The translations under genes and the position numbers were made by a program. Shown one piece after another: positions 41,766-53,495 of a stretch of DNA of 64,000 nucleotides. This DNA comes from Anthoceros angustus (taxonomy: Eukaryota > Streptophyta > Anthocerotopsida > Anthocerotales > Anthocerotaceae). The stretch is taken from contig MU008177.1 in NCBI GenBank assembly GCA_010909165.1, forward strand, positions 682,001-746,000, in the 5' to 3' direction. Position 1 is the first letter of the stretch, and each line of letters opens with the position of its first letter. Under the pieces are notes generated by a model. The model saw nothing but the letters and a program-made list of their open reading frames with translations. It searched no databases and was not told the DNA's origin.

Positions 41766-44700
41766 TTACTGGTTGATGCGCAGCTTTCTTGCGTGCGCCA
41801 TGATGGCAGCAGCTGCAGACAATGGCTTCTTGCTGGATGTTTCCGACTCTTGGACAGGTTGCTGGTCACTAGACTCTGCTGGAGTCGTTGCATCCTTGAT
41901 CGGTTCAGGCTCGTCAACAAGTCTCTCTAGACTCATTAGCTGCTCCAAAGGAGCCACCTGTAACAGAAAGCACAACAACAACACGAGGAATTTTATTTCT
42001 GAACCTCATCACAAGCCAAGGACGATGCTCCTGCATGCAGCAACCAACCTGGTTGAACCCATCAGGCCAGGCGATGGACACAGCGTAGTTGCCCATGGGT
42101 CTAATGCTCTCTGGTTCGATATCTTCAGGAACATCAGTAAACTTCAGTCGTTGCTCACCGGTCCATTCGTCCTGTTCAAGGGAACCAGTGATGCAAATCA
42201 ATGCCACCATCCTACAACACCTGATACAGGTCATGGCACTAAGGCATCACAGAACTTACAACACTCTGGGCTGATCTGTCATTTCTTCGTACAGTAGCAG
42301 GGTGCAGAAAAAACTCCTCTTGGCTGCCAGGCACTCGAACTCTGAGTGCTCTGATGCTCTTGTCATAAGTAACCGCCGTTGCAACTGTAGAGGATGAAGT
42401 GTGGGTTCAGCAGTGCCCGAACGTGGAACCAGAATGCACGCATCCATGAAATCCAGGTCCTTTACCTTGCTGACGGAGCTTGGCACATTGTTGTACTACG
42501 CAGACCCCGATGTTGGAAAAAGATCTGGCAACCTCTCCGAGAGGATCGGCAACAACTTCCGGGTTGCCACTGTCACCTGAGGCTGATAACTGACCGAAAC
42601 AGCAGACTAGAACTTACATGAAGCCCAGGGCATACATATGAGAGTGCAAGAACTTGTCTCTAACCATAAGCGTGGAGAAATAGTACCTCTGGCCTTATGG
42701 GGAGTTCAAATAAGTTTGGAATCCCAAACTGCTGCACCACCTGCTTAAAAAGCGAGAAATCTGAAATTGTCAGAGCGTAGAGCAGGTGTATGCCAGCGAG
42801 TATCCCAGCAGTTTTCACTCACCTGTGCACCTGAACCTTTGCCAAAAGGGTAGTACCGTTTTCCATCGCCATCAAAGTAACACATGTTTTCAACCACTGC
42901 AATACATGGCACCTGCAAGCCGATACACAAATCGCTCAAGGGAAAATTCATGGCTCAACAATCATTCAGGACACAGTCAAAGGAAGGGAAGGAAGGAGAG
43001 GAAAGGAAGGACGGAAGGAAGAAGAAAACACCTTAAGTTTTGAGAACATCCTCACTCCTTTTGCTACGTCTATAAATGCCAGCTTCTGTGGGGTCGTAAC
43101 AATGACAGCAGCTGTCAGTGGTACCACCTGGTAGGCAGGAAAGCATTACACCTGTGAGACTTCAGTGTCAGTACAACAGTGCGATCAGTACCAGACTGTC
43201 ATTGAAGAAGAACCTGACATAAGGTAAGCTGTATATCTCCTGTCCCTGGGGGCATGTCAACAATCAAGTAGTCCAGTTCACCCCTGCAGTGACAGGTGAT
43301 ACCTCACTCAGAGAGCAACAATGGCATGCACCAGGCTTGCTAACGTAGCTCGATGACAGACATTACCAGTCGGACGTGGTGAGCAGTTGGTTCACTACTC
43401 CGGATACCATAGGTCCTCTCATGATGGCACTGCCTTGCCCAGCATAACCGAAGGACACCAGCTTCACCCCAAGGTACTCAGTCGGATATATAGCTCTGGT
43501 CTCAGCATCCTGCAACACCAATAGTGCTTGAAAAAATCTACACCGTGAAAAAGGATTCTGAAGAAAGAGAGAAAACCTTGACAAGGGCAAAGTATTGACA
43601 TAACCTCACCATTTGTAGCACACGAATGTCAGGTGACACCATGGTCGGAAGACTGGGACCATACACATCAGCATCGAAGATTCCCACTCTTGCTCCCATA
43701 CCAGCCAACGCGTATGCCAAGTTCACTGCGACAGTGGACTTCCCGACTCCTCCCTGTCAAGGTCATAAGGTTGTCAGTCACCTTTTGCACAATTCCTTCC
43801 ACAGCTACCAATTCCGTTAAAGCCATACACGGCAAACGGAGAAGCCAGACCTTGCAGCTTGAAACAGCCACGATGTTAGACACGCCTTGGAGACCCTTGG
43901 GGACGTCTTCTGGAACAATTGGCTTAGGTGGTTGCGCACTCATTGTCACCTTGACGTCCCTGACCCAAGAGATTGCCCTCACATTCTCTAATGCCTGTTT
44001 CTCGAACTGTCCAACCCATACCACAACAAACGCATTATGTTTCACGCCAAGGGGCCAAGTGCTTCAGCGACAAAGGTTTGCATAACTACCATATCCTTCA
44101 CAGGACAGGCAGGAGTCGTTAGCTCCAGGCGAAAGGAGACCTGAATAACCAAAAACCTGTCAGAAACTTGAGCTGGGCACCCACAACAACCACAAGACTC
44201 TCCCAACATTCATAGACCACTATACCTTGCCATTGCTCTCATCAGCAGCCAGATCCTTCACAAAGCCACATGTCACAATGTCCGTGCCAAAATCAGGATC
44301 AATGATCCTAGACAAGGCTTGAAGCACATCATCGGTAGCAGTCCTTGGTGGGTCTGCTGCCAGAGGAGCTGCAAAGATAAAAATCCATCAAGAACCCAAT
44401 TCCCGGCGCTATCCACCCATACAATGCAACCATTTTCCATCCCCTAGAGCAACCTGCACTGGCAGTCGCTTGGCAGAATATTCTGCCCCTCCTCGGACTG
44501 GAAGCGGAATTCACCGTCCTCCCCAGTTCAAAATGCAAACTCTGCCCGTGCAAGGAGGTCACATTATCCATAACCACTCTGCCAATCCGTGGCTTTCTGC
44601 AGCCCCTTGTCCTGCCTGGAAATTCGCATTCTGGTTACAGAGGTTCAAGGCTCAAGCTCAGAGCAGATTTCAACCCGAAAATGCAGGCAGCAGGTGGGAC

Positions 44701-44798
44701 ATACCAAAGCAGGACCAGGAAACAGCTACAGCGCTGGAAGCAGACGCCATCGAGAGCTCGGCCATGGCCGCCGTGGCAGAACAGGCGACGGGGCGCAT
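41766..44798 (-). CDS. HCF101: HCF101, plastid P-loop Fe-S cluster scaffold/carrier (Mrp family)
   Basis: Carries [4Fe-4S] clusters to photosystem I and ferredoxin-thioredoxin reductase in the stroma. Fifteen exons join in phase to 587 aa: 44798-44705, 44615-44454, 44368-44226, 44140-44090, 44006-43851, 43753-43610, 43509-43367, 43283-43214, 43127-43032, 42912-42823, 42740-42687, 42589-42466, 42384-42263, 42171-42049, 41957-41766. Order of parts: Ser/Ala-rich transit peptide; DUF59/MIP18 domain ([31 protein letters not shown]); Walker A SSCKGGVGKST, split by an intron after [52 protein letters not shown]-terminal DUF971 ([30 protein letters not shown]). Introns are 81-119 bp. The last exon ends in an Ala/Ser-rich tail. 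No defects found. Confidence 0.95.
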
Positions 44799-45101
44799 GG
44801 CCAGCGAGTGCTCTGCACACTCAGTAGAGCAAGGAGTGAAAGCAGCCGGCCTAAAAGCTCCCGTACCAAGGCCTTCCTATACGTTTGGATATTGGGAAGG
44901 TTTAGAGTAGGTGGTTGTTACATTTATCTGCTCCTATTTGTTTCTGGTAAAAATCCGCTCCAATTTTCGTGAACCACAAAATCCACTTCAACCAGTCGTT
45001 GACTCGTTTCTCGTGAACCGGATTGATTCAGCTTCCGGGTGTGAACTCACCAGGAGTTTGAACCGGACCAGCGAGTTCGAACCGGAAGCGTAGTTAGGCG
45101 G

Positions 45102-45137
45102 CGTTTAGGGTTCCGGTCTGGGTATGACTATAAATAA
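45102..45137 (+). promoter_or_regulatory. Telo-box and TATA box of the eL29 promoter
   Basis: GTTTAGGGTTC (telo-box, 45102-45112) and CTATAAATAA (TATA box, 45128-45137) precede the eL29 ATG at 45213. Telo-boxes near the start site are typical of plant translation-machinery genes. The region is shared head to head with HCF101 (start 44798). Confidence 0.7.
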
Positions 45138-45212
45138 AGGGGGAGCTGTCGATTTTACTTCTCCCGATCATTGTCCGTCTCGTACGCGGAGGAGCTCCGA
45201 GCGGCGGCAGGG

Positions 45213-45407
45213 ATGGCCAAATCGAAGAATCACACGGCGCACAACCAGTCGTACAAGGCGCATAGGAACGGCATCAAGAAGCCGAAGAAGCAGAAATACA
45301 TCTCGCGCAAGGGGATGGACCCCAAGTTTTTGAGGAATCAGAGATACGCCAAGAAGCACAACCGGACAGCTGATGCCGGTTCCACTGGCGAGGCCGAGGA
45401 GGAGTGA
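45213..45407 (+). CDS. RPL29: Large-subunit ribosomal protein eL29
   Basis: 64 aa, no intron. [20 protein letters not shown], then [20 protein letters not shown] and [12 protein letters not shown]: the complete, strongly basic eL29 core. The short acidic tail GEAEEE replaces the longer tail of animal forms. Start at 45213 fixed by family sequence. A paralogue lies at 63720 and a chimeric copy at 60916; this copy differs from them by QKY for NKY and in the tail. Confidence 0.96.
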   Translation: MAKSKNHTAHNQSYKAHRNGIKKPKKQKYISRKGMDPKFLRNQRYAKKHNRTADAGSTGEAEEE

Positions 45408-45409
45408 AT

Positions 45410-46555
45410 CTGATGCAGGTGTGCGAGGGCTCTCCCTCAGTGGGGTAGCTCCCACGTCTGTTCTCTTGCTGTTCTGGCGTCTTTTTCAAAGGTTTGGCCT
45501 TGATGGTAGAGGTTTAGGTTTATGGTCTGCTGTTCGCTCCCTGGAGGCTAGTGCCGTTGATGCCCCTGTGTCTTGTTTGTTATGGTTGGTAGCTCTGCAC
45601 TATGAGGATATCATAACTGTGTGGTTGAGAGCTTTCAGCTCGCTGATGCTACCATACCTCCTACTCATTCTGAGTGCATTATTTAGGTCAACGTCTTTTG
45701 TATCTTTCGTAAGGTCGCTGTGTAGCGAGGCATATGAGGAAACTAAATTATGGGTAATTTGCGACTGATCCGTGATGTCGAATTGATAGAACTGATGCCT
45801 TGCTACAGTAAAGCTCACTCTTGTTTGAAAGATGTCTACTGATGGGTCAGATAGGTTAGGGTTTAGTGTCGGCGGACACCTATCGGTCGCACCAAGGACT
45901 AGGAAAAGGCAGTTGATGAGAAAATCCTTAACGGGTAATTTGTGACTGATCATCTGTGATGTCCAACCTTGGAGAGCTGATGCCTGCTCCGATTGTCCTT
46001 CAAGCCTAGTAGAATATTACCTAGGCCATAGATTTCGTCTTTCGCGAAAGTCTTCAGACCCACGGAGTATTGTCTTAGTATTGTCTTGAACTCACCAGTT
46101 CGTGTTTCGTTTGGTTCAGCTCCAAGTTGCGATCCTCAGACTGGCTCTGTCGGAAGTCATTTTGGGCCCTCGAAGCGCCTTGTCGGTTCTTGGGTTATGG
46201 AAGGAGCTTCTAGCGCTGGGCTGCTGCGAAGGGTCCGATGGAAGATTCCAGCTGGAGAAGTTGTAACATTGTAGGAGGGACTTGAGACGAACGCCATTAG
46301 GAGTTTTGTTGTGCCGACGAGTGTTAACACTCATTTATTGAGAATTGAGTCGCAAAATCGGTTGTCCACGCGGATAGTAACTATCCCCGGACGTCTTAGT
46401 GTAGCTACTGTTGTGGCCTTCCTTTCAATCCTGATAGGGTTTCGTATGTGAAAAGGCCGTCACAATTTCTTAGTACAGTAAATGATATCACCTTCAGCCA
46501 AGAAGGGCGTCTGCTCCACATCAGGGTCATGGAGAAGCGAAGAATGCCAAGACAA
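45410..46555. other. 3' flank of eL29 and intergenic DNA
   Basis: No supported gene. 'gggtaattt(g)cgactgatc...gtgatgtc' occurs at 45750-45780 and again at 45934-45964. Confidence 0.5.
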
Positions 46556-46557
46556 AA

Positions 46558-48333
46558 TCAGAGGATTCGTCGGATCTTCAAGTAGCTGAACATAGCTATG
46601 AAGAGAGCGAAGCCGCCAAATACGATGCCAGATGTCGTGATCCAGAAAGCCAGAACATGCTCCTCCAAATACGACCTGAGGTTCATACCAAAAATGCCTG
46701 CGACGAGAGCTCCCAAGGCAGAACAGAAGGTGCCCACCTGCAGCAGCAGCTCCAGACGGCTTACCTCGAGTCTCCTTGAGCTCAAATTAACTGAGATGGA
46801 GTCCTCCATCTCCCTTGCAGAATCAAGCAACTTCTGGGCCTGACCATGACATGAATCGCACCGCTGGAGGTAGAACTCCAGAAGCATCTCGATCTCTTCT
46901 TCCTTGTCTTCCACAGCCTGTTTGTCTAAAATGGCATCGCATTCTATCTGGCCACTGTCTCGCCGAAAGCTGCATTTCATACCCATGATAGAGATGCGGT
47001 GAATTTCCTCCTGGTGCTCCAGGAGTTCAAGTAACATCTGCTGCAAGGACCCTGCCTTCGAGCTGAGCTCCACCAGTGCTTGCTTGCTCAGCCGCAGTTC
47101 CTCTAGCACATCAGCTGTGTATCGTGTTGGTAGCACGGCCAGAAGAGACTTCACTCGGGGTTCAACCTCCTGGAGCATGTTCTCGAGTCGTTGGGTCCTG
47201 GAAACCAGGGCAGCCTCCACCACTTCCAGCTCGAAGGGCATGCTAGCACCACTTCCATCTGCTAACACTCTAGGATATAAAGCTTCCAGAAATGTTCGAG
47301 CTCCGACACTATGCTGATCAAACACCAAAACGTTTTCAGGGGTTGCAATTGCCCTCAAAGACCCCAAGTTTAGCAATATTGCTCTATCACGAACTAGGAT
47401 GCCCGGCAAGGAGGTGGTCGACCACAAGGAGGGGTCAATGCGCCTCATGTCTCTCAGCCTCAGACCGCTGCTTCTCAGAAGCTGTCGCCTGCTCACAGTT
47501 CGTTGCTCAACCCTCCGCCCTGCAGTCACCTCAAGCACCTCGTACACCGGCTCCTTGGCTGCTATGGCTATAGATTCAGCACAAAAAGTGGAGGCAGAAC
47601 CAAAGATGGACCCCTCGCTTCTCGAGCTTTCAGCGTCCCATCCATCCTCTGACAGGCCATCTCCGTCATCACTCTTCTGCTCACCTTCGCTAGTGCCCAA
47701 GAACTCCCCATCCACAACCCATTGCTCAAAGGGCTGCTCCAGTGCCTTGTCTGGATATGTTCCCAGATTCTCAACTCGTTGTCTGAGTGCTCCGTTCAAT
47801 TCTCCCTCACGCGCTCCCCTAGAATAGACTTGCACATGGGAATCAGACTTACTGGGACCTGATATCCTATCGCCCGGTTGCTGCTGCTGCACCACTGTTG
47901 ACCCACTCAAGAGAGGCTCTGCCTCACCACCATCTCCAGACTCTCCACCTCTTCTGCTACCAGCAGCCACCACACGGGGCTTTCTGTAACCGGTGCCATA
48001 GGACTGATCCTCCCCAGCAAGGAAAGCGGACCAAGCTCCTGACAAGGTCAAGCACTTCCCCAGCACCTTCACCCTCTCCCTGCACAGAAGCAAGGCACAC
48101 ACTGCAGAAATCTCACACGAGCTCCACCCAGCACACCGCTTGTGAGCGTGGCACGTCTTCTGTAACATATCCCTATTCCCGCCAGCGAAACCCCTTGACA
48201 AACCATCGCAACCGGCCTGTGTAATGCCACACAGGCTTGAATCCGCTGCCTCAAAGCTGGCTGCCTGAACGCGAACTGGAGCCAAGGCAAACGACCTGGG
48301 CCTGACAGCGCACATTGCAGGACTCCAAGCCAT
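46558..48333 (-). CDS. MRS2/MGT-type magnesium transporter (CorA superfamily)
   Basis: Single exon, 591 aa, start 48333. A long Cys/Arg/Ala-rich N-terminus (organelle-targeting type) and an acidic Ser-rich stretch (about 150-260) precede the MRS2 domain: VSRRQLLRSSGLRLRDMRRI, then DPSLWSTTSLPGILVRDRAI and LLNLGSLRAIATPENVLVFD. A long coiled-coil helix follows (LEVVEAALVSRTQRLENML ... MLLEFYLQRCDSCHGQAQKL). The end has two membrane segments with the signature GMN in VAGIFGMNLRSYLEE, and FWITTSGIVFGGFALFIAMF. The GMN loop forms the Mg2+ selectivity entrance. Longer than many MRS2 proteins because of the N-terminal extension; plastid members such as MRS2-11/MGT10 also carry one. Confidence 0.9.
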   Translation of the reverse strand: MAWSPAMCAVRPRSFALAPVRVQAASFEAADSSLCGITQAGCDGLSRGFAGGNRDMLQKTCHAHKRCAGWSSCEISAVCALLLCRERVKVLGKCLTLSGAWSAFLAGEDQSYGTGYRKPRVVAAGSRRGGESGDGGEAEPLLSGSTVVQQQQPGDRISGPSKSDSHVQVYSRGAREGELNGALRQRVENLGTYPDKALEQPFEQWVVDGEFLGTSEGEQKSDDGDGLSEDGWDAESSRSEGSIFGSASTFCAESIAIAAKEPVYEVLEVTAGRRVEQRTVSRRQLLRSSGLRLRDMRRIDPSLWSTTSLPGILVRDRAILLNLGSLRAIATPENVLVFDQHSVGARTFLEALYPRVLADGSGASMPFELEVVEAALVSRTQRLENMLQEVEPRVKSLLAVLPTRYTADVLEELRLSKQALVELSSKAGSLQQMLLELLEHQEEIHRISIMGMKCSFRRDSGQIECDAILDKQAVEDKEEEIEMLLEFYLQRCDSCHGQAQKLLDSAREMEDSISVNLSSRRLEVSRLELLLQVGTFCSALGALVAGIFGMNLRSYLEEHVLAFWITTSGIVFGGFALFIAMFSYLKIRRIL

Positions 48334-48587
48334 CTTCGCTGCCCTGGCAAGGTGGCAGGTGCATCTCTGTGCTCACCTGATGGATTGCTGCTTTGCTGCT
48401 TAAGTGACACCACGCACACCAATGCTCCGTCAAGCCAGCCCGACACCCGGAGCGCAGAGAACCACATAAGCTTTTACCCTGCTCCCGCTTTTGCTTTCCC
48501 TACTCAATTTTAGCACGTCTCTCTCCAAATGCGGCAAGCCAGGCAGTCTACTGCACGTTTCGACGGTGCAATCCCAAGCCAAGCAGC

Positions 48588-49862
48588 TCAATCGAAGGCC
48601 AAGGATGGCTGCTTCGAGCGGATGAAGTTGAGCAAGGATTCCGAGTCACGTGCTCCCATGTACTTGTGCATTGGCCTCCCTCTGTTGAAGATGATGAGAG
48701 TTGGGAAACCCTTGACGGAGAACTTGTCCGCGAGTTTGGGGAAGATGTGACAATTCACTTGCGCAAGCTGCAATCGAAATCAAGGAAGATACCAGCACGT
48801 TCTTCATGATCAAGCCAGCCAATCCCCTTCACACTGCTCCAAAACCACAATCAAAACAAAAGCGCACAGCACAGAAGAAGACTCACCTGAACTTTGGGGC
48901 CATGCTTGCTCAAGACCAAGGCAAGCTCATCCCACACTGGCTGCAATTCTTTGCAGTGCGGACACCAGGGCGCGTAGAAGAGAACACAAGTCGGTCTGCA
49001 GTGCATGCAAGCGCATTGGTTGCTCACCTTATCAGTATCCTTGCATCCATGAGTCCTGACCTCATCTCAAGCTTCCACATCATCGCACACAAATTCGAGA
49101 GCTCTGACACCCTACCTCCGGGACACCATGTCAGCAAAGAGCTTGGGAGAGAGCTCCATCACAGCCGGCAAAGCCTCTCTCCTACACGAGAAAGATTAGT
49201 GTCATGGCCAGGGGACCGAGATGTCTGCCATATCACAGATCCGAATTCGGCATTTTAACAGGAAGCAGGATCCATTTTACGCACAGGAGGGGAGGCACGT
49301 AGTCCGGGTCCAGATCGGAGGTGGTCTGCACTGCAACATCGGCCGCGGCAATGTGGATGCCAGTTCTGTCAATTGTGTAGGACGGTAGAATGCGCAGAAG
49401 CCTGGCCACAGCAAGAACGCCGGCTACGGCCCAAGCGGCCAAGCCGAACGCGGCCACCGAGTCCTGAGAAGTCCGGCTCTCCCGTCGAGAGCGGTCGAGC
49501 AGGAACCTCAAGGCAGCGCGATCTGCCAAGCTTTTGCGCAGCGCCTCGCCCTTGTGCCAGATGAAATTCAGTGCCTGGTCGGAAGGACAGAACCAGGATT
49601 GCAGCGGGTTGGGAGGCTTGGGACCTGGCTGCTCGCCGGGATGGGGGCCCTTGTCTGGATTGGATTCTGATCTCGTTCTCAGGGTCGCGCTCCGCACAGC
49701 TGCGGACCGACGCGCATTCGGGAGCAAGCTCGCAATCTGGTGGTGTGAACGCGAGGCAAGACGTCGTTCTCTTTGGCTGGATTTCGCAGTCCATTGCTGC
49801 TGTGACGGAAACAGAACCAGAGAAATGCCCATACTCCTAGCACTTGTAAGGAATGCATTCAT
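48588..49862 (-). CDS. Membrane-anchored thioredoxin/PDI-fold protein
   Basis: Exons 49862-49281, 49174-49116, 48995-48887 and 48767-48588 join in phase (309 aa). The first exon has a Ser/Arg-rich N-terminus, Pro-rich [13 protein letters not shown] (in the ORF as ...[15 protein letters not shown]), a basic helix and one membrane segment, [21 protein letters not shown]. After a junction near YVPPLLC the thioredoxin domain follows: [20 protein letters not shown] with active-site [15 protein letters not shown], and the cis-Pro strand [15 protein letters not shown], then [14 protein letters not shown]. The second acceptor (GAGAGAG before GCTTTG) is less certain than the others, so the first exon could belong to a separate gene. 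Oxidase/isomerase activity is likely but the partner is unknown. Confidence 0.65.
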
Positions 49863-49975
49863 AACTTGAACTTGCAAATATTTCACTGGTTTCAAGACTA
49901 ACTTCTAACCTACTCGGGACAGGGGTATGTTCATAACATTGCTTCCGGGAGGGCATTCTAAACGTTCTCTAAAAG

Positions 49976-50125
49976 AACATTCAAGAGTCTTCCAACAGCA
50001 AAATGCAAGAGTCTTCCAAAAGCAAAATGCAAGAGGCTTCCAAAAGCAAAATGCAAGAGTCTTCCAAAAGCAAAATGCAAGAGTCTTCCAAAAGCAAAAT
50101 GCAAAGTCTTCTAAAAGCACATTCC
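49976..50125 (+). repeat. 24-bp tandem repeats upstream of SDH2
   Basis: About 5.5 units of CAAGAGTCTTCCAAAAGCAAAATG, nearly identical, end about 100 bp before the SDH2 start. They are open in several frames (VFQKQNAR), but no ATG-led gene of known type contains them. Confidence 0.9.
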
Positions 50126-50226
50126 AGGACATTCAAGTTATAGCAATCTTTTTATGAAGAATTATCTCTAAAAGTATGCAATGAAATATGAGTTGACGGT
50201 GATAAATTACACCAATCTTGGTCATT

Positions 50227-51334
50227 ATGGCATGGGCATTCAATAAGCTTGGAGCCTTGTTCACCAAGAACATTAATATTCCAACAACACGATTATTATC
50301 AGAGAAACATTTTATTTCTACTCTTGCAACATCTACACCAACTACCCCAACTAAAGCTGCACGTGAGCAAAAACCTGAACTTGTTGCATCAACTGCTTCA
50401 ACAGCAAAAGTTGCTCAAGCACCCTCAAAAACAGCAGACAACACTAGAGAATCGTCGAAAGATGTGGAGAGAGCTGGGGCCAAACCAAAACCTTCGTCAG
50501 ATGGGTCCAAGAAAACAAAGAAGGAAAAACCCCCAAATTTGAAAAAAATTGATATCTACAGATGGAATCCTGATGTAAAGAAAAAGCCAAGTATGCAACA
50601 ATATATAATCAATACAAATGAGTGTGGTCCTATGATATTGGATGCTTTATTGAAAATTAAGAATGAGATGGATCCCGGACTAACTTTTCGGAGATCTTGT
50701 CGAGAAGGTATTTGTGGATCTTGTGCCATGAATATAAATGGTTGTAATGGGCTAGCTTGTTTGACTGGCATTGACGTCGATCCTTCATCACCTATAACTA
50801 TCACTCCTCTGCCACATATGTATGTCATCAAAGACCTAGTGGTGGACATGACTAATTTTTTCAATCAATATAAACAAGTAGAACCTTGGTTGAAAACAAA
50901 AGGGCCTAGTCCAGGTGGGCGTGAATATCTTCAGTCCAAGCATGATCGTGAGAAGTTGGATGGCATGTATGAGTGTATTCTTTGCGCATGTTGTTCCACA
51001 TCTTGTCCATCATATTGGTGGAATCCAGAGAAATACTTAGGCCCTGCATCTCTTCTCCACGCCCACAGGTACCAACAATTTCGTTACCTGTGATATGTTG
51101 ACACTTTCTTGACAAGAACTTTGTTCAAACTTTGTTCTTATAACAGAATGTCATTGCAGGTGGATAGCTGATAGTCGTGATGCCTATACTAAAGAAAGGT
51201 TAGAAATGTTAGCAGACGAATACAAGCTTTATCGATGTCACACTATTATGAATTGTGCTATTGCCTGCCCCAAGGGTTTAAATCCGGGTTTACAAATATC
51301 TAAAATTAAATACCTACAAGCTACCAAAAAATAG
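50227..51334 (+). CDS. SDH2: Succinate dehydrogenase iron-sulfur subunit, mitochondrial
   Basis: Complex II subunit passing electrons from FAD to ubiquinone. Exons 50227-51068 and 51160-51334 join in phase (338 aa). Residues 1-105 are a Ser/Thr/Lys-rich extension (presequence plus linker), longer than usual. The ferredoxin-like domain has [2Fe-2S] ligands Cys158, 163, 166 and 178 ([10 protein letters not shown]...C). The [4Fe-4S] ligands are Cys250, 253, 256 and 260 ([12 protein letters not shown]), with [3Fe-4S] ligands Cys307, 313 and 317 ([14 protein letters not shown]). All are present. Codon third positions are strikingly AT-rich compared with the GC-rich genes on both sides, and 24-bp repeats lie immediately upstream. 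Confidence 0.94.
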
Positions 51335-53495
51335 GCGGGTTTCAACTATTTGTAGGAATTCCCAGTTTGTTGTTCTTTAAAAAAAATTCTATTTGTAGGT
51401 ATTCCCAGTTTGTTGTTCTTTTAAAAATTCGGCTAGTATTATGCTGTGTTGCAAGCCTTAAGAATAATAAGCATCTCAAACTACACGAGTCAACTTACTC
51501 CACATAATCATTGAAATTTACAAACCTAATTTCCTATTTCAATATTCCTTCCCCATGGTAAAGTAGATGAGGCCATCCCATATGGGTGGCTTCAATTCAT
51601 ATTTCAATACAATTGCTATGAAACCTTTCTGAAGAAAGTGCTATATGGAAGATAGAGTTTATGGTCTCTCTTTCTATCCATATTGTCAAGTACATGAGTT
51701 TATCTCATCTGTCATTCACTAGATTACATGGTATGTATCTTCTATTGTTATCCTGATGCATTATATATTTCTAAAAATATTATAAATCATAATTTAACAG
51801 ATAGTTTTAATATAAATATTTAAATCAATATTTATAAAATCTAAATATTAATATATAATATAAATATATTTAAAACTTATATATCTGATTACATAGGTTG
51901 AGATACACAGGGTGAAAAAGGGTCAAACTCTCGACCTCAAGATTCCTCAATCACTATAAGACCTATGCATCAGGGATATATGCACCACCTTTGGTTCTTA
52001 GACCTATGCATCATGGATATATGCACCACCTTTGGTTCTTAGAGATATAAAATCTGAAAAAAAAAATTATGAACAATGTGAAAAATTCTATCTATTAATT
52101 TTATAATTAAAAAATTATCAAAGCATATCATGGGGGAAAAAATGTTGAAATAAAAGATGGATAAGCCTCTACGACACAATGCAAATGGAGGAAGCTTAAA
52201 AGGGTAGATCGAGAACCATCGTGGTTGATTTTGGAGCTGTTTTCGTTGCTTCCCCAAACAGCCGCATGCCGACATATGTCAGATGACAGTGTTTGGCAAC
52301 TGGAATTCGGAATTGGGCGAGAAAAAGGGTCAGGAGCCGGAGGAAATGGATGTAGCAGGACGTCATGGTCACAAGGACAGGTGACAGTGCGACACGCACC
52401 TTTCATCGTTCCAACGTGGTTATACCAACTTTACCATAGAAACGACCGTCCCCATCCAACACCGTCCCGCAGCAGCACCCGCTCAATACCGCCATACAAG
52501 AAGCGGGTTACCAATCGTGGGACAGGGGCACTGCTAGCCCTGCCGCCCAACTGTCCTGGAAGCCGCTTCGCCGTCCCCTTCCCCTCCCACCTCCTCCCGG
52601 CCGCGGTGGCAGGCGGCCGAATTGGCGGCCTCTGCTGGGGCAAGCTGGCGTAGACCATCGCCCGCTGCTGCCGTCTGCCTCTCTTCAGGCAGCCCGCTGC
52701 CCGGGGGGCTGTGCACAGCTACCGCTGGACGGCGCCCGGGATTTTTCCTGCGCCCGCTCTCGCCATGGCTCGGGGAGGCAGCTTGGCAGGGTTGATCCTG
52801 ATCCGCTTGAATTCGCGATTCGTTTTTCGGAGCCCCGCGGTGTGAATTCGTGCGGGAGAGGAGTTGGGTCGTGCACGAAGGCTCCTTGTTGGGCGATTGT
52901 AGGTGGTGGGCGATTGTAGGTGGTGGGCGATTGGAGGTGGTGGGCGATTGGAGGTGGGCGATTGGTGCTCAATCGGCTGGCTTGAGGTGGAGGATTTGTG
53001 GGGCGATCGTGGGTGATGGCAATGAGGGCAAGATCCGTGGACTGGTCGTGATTTGTTGGGTTTGCATAATTTGCGGAGGCGACCATGAGGAGGATGGGGG
53101 GAGGTAGATCGGATGTCGGGTTCTGCCTGCGAGGCTTGGATTTGAAGCGGACGGAGCGGTTGAGGGTGGAGTTGGTGGTGGTGGGGGTGTCGGGATGGAG
53201 GATTTGTCCGTACGTCGCTGTAGCATGTCCGTGAAGGCTCAAGGGGGGATGAGTCTGCTTAGGTTGGGGGGAGTAGGCTTCGGGCGGGGTTCTGGGATGG
53301 AGGGGAGGATGGGCATCAGGTGGGCGCCAGCGGCAGCGCGTGAGCTTGTACTGAGCAGGTGTGCGAGGACGACGGCAGCTGAAGTGAGAAGCTGACGGGG
53401 ACATTGAGTGAGAGTTTGTGAAGGATTGGGAGCTGCTTGCCTCGCCTTTCCCTGCCCCTCTCATCTTTCCCTCGCTTCTGTTAGTTGAGAACAAA
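51335..53495. other. AT-rich then GC-rich intergenic DNA
   Basis: 51335-52200 is AT-rich with a direct duplication of 'agacctatgcatca(g/t)ggatatatgcaccacctttggttctt' at 51958-52000 and 52000-52041. 52890-52975 has about five degenerate units of 'ggtgggcgattg(t/g)agg'. The GC-rich, Pro-rich minus-strand frames at 52534-53494 look like compositional artefacts of the 5' region of the next gene. Confidence 0.5.

Noticed and set aside
52534-53494. Long Pro/Ser-rich minus-strand frames
   Set aside because: No domain, biased composition, and they mirror a GC-rich repeat-bearing 5' region of the GT47 gene.
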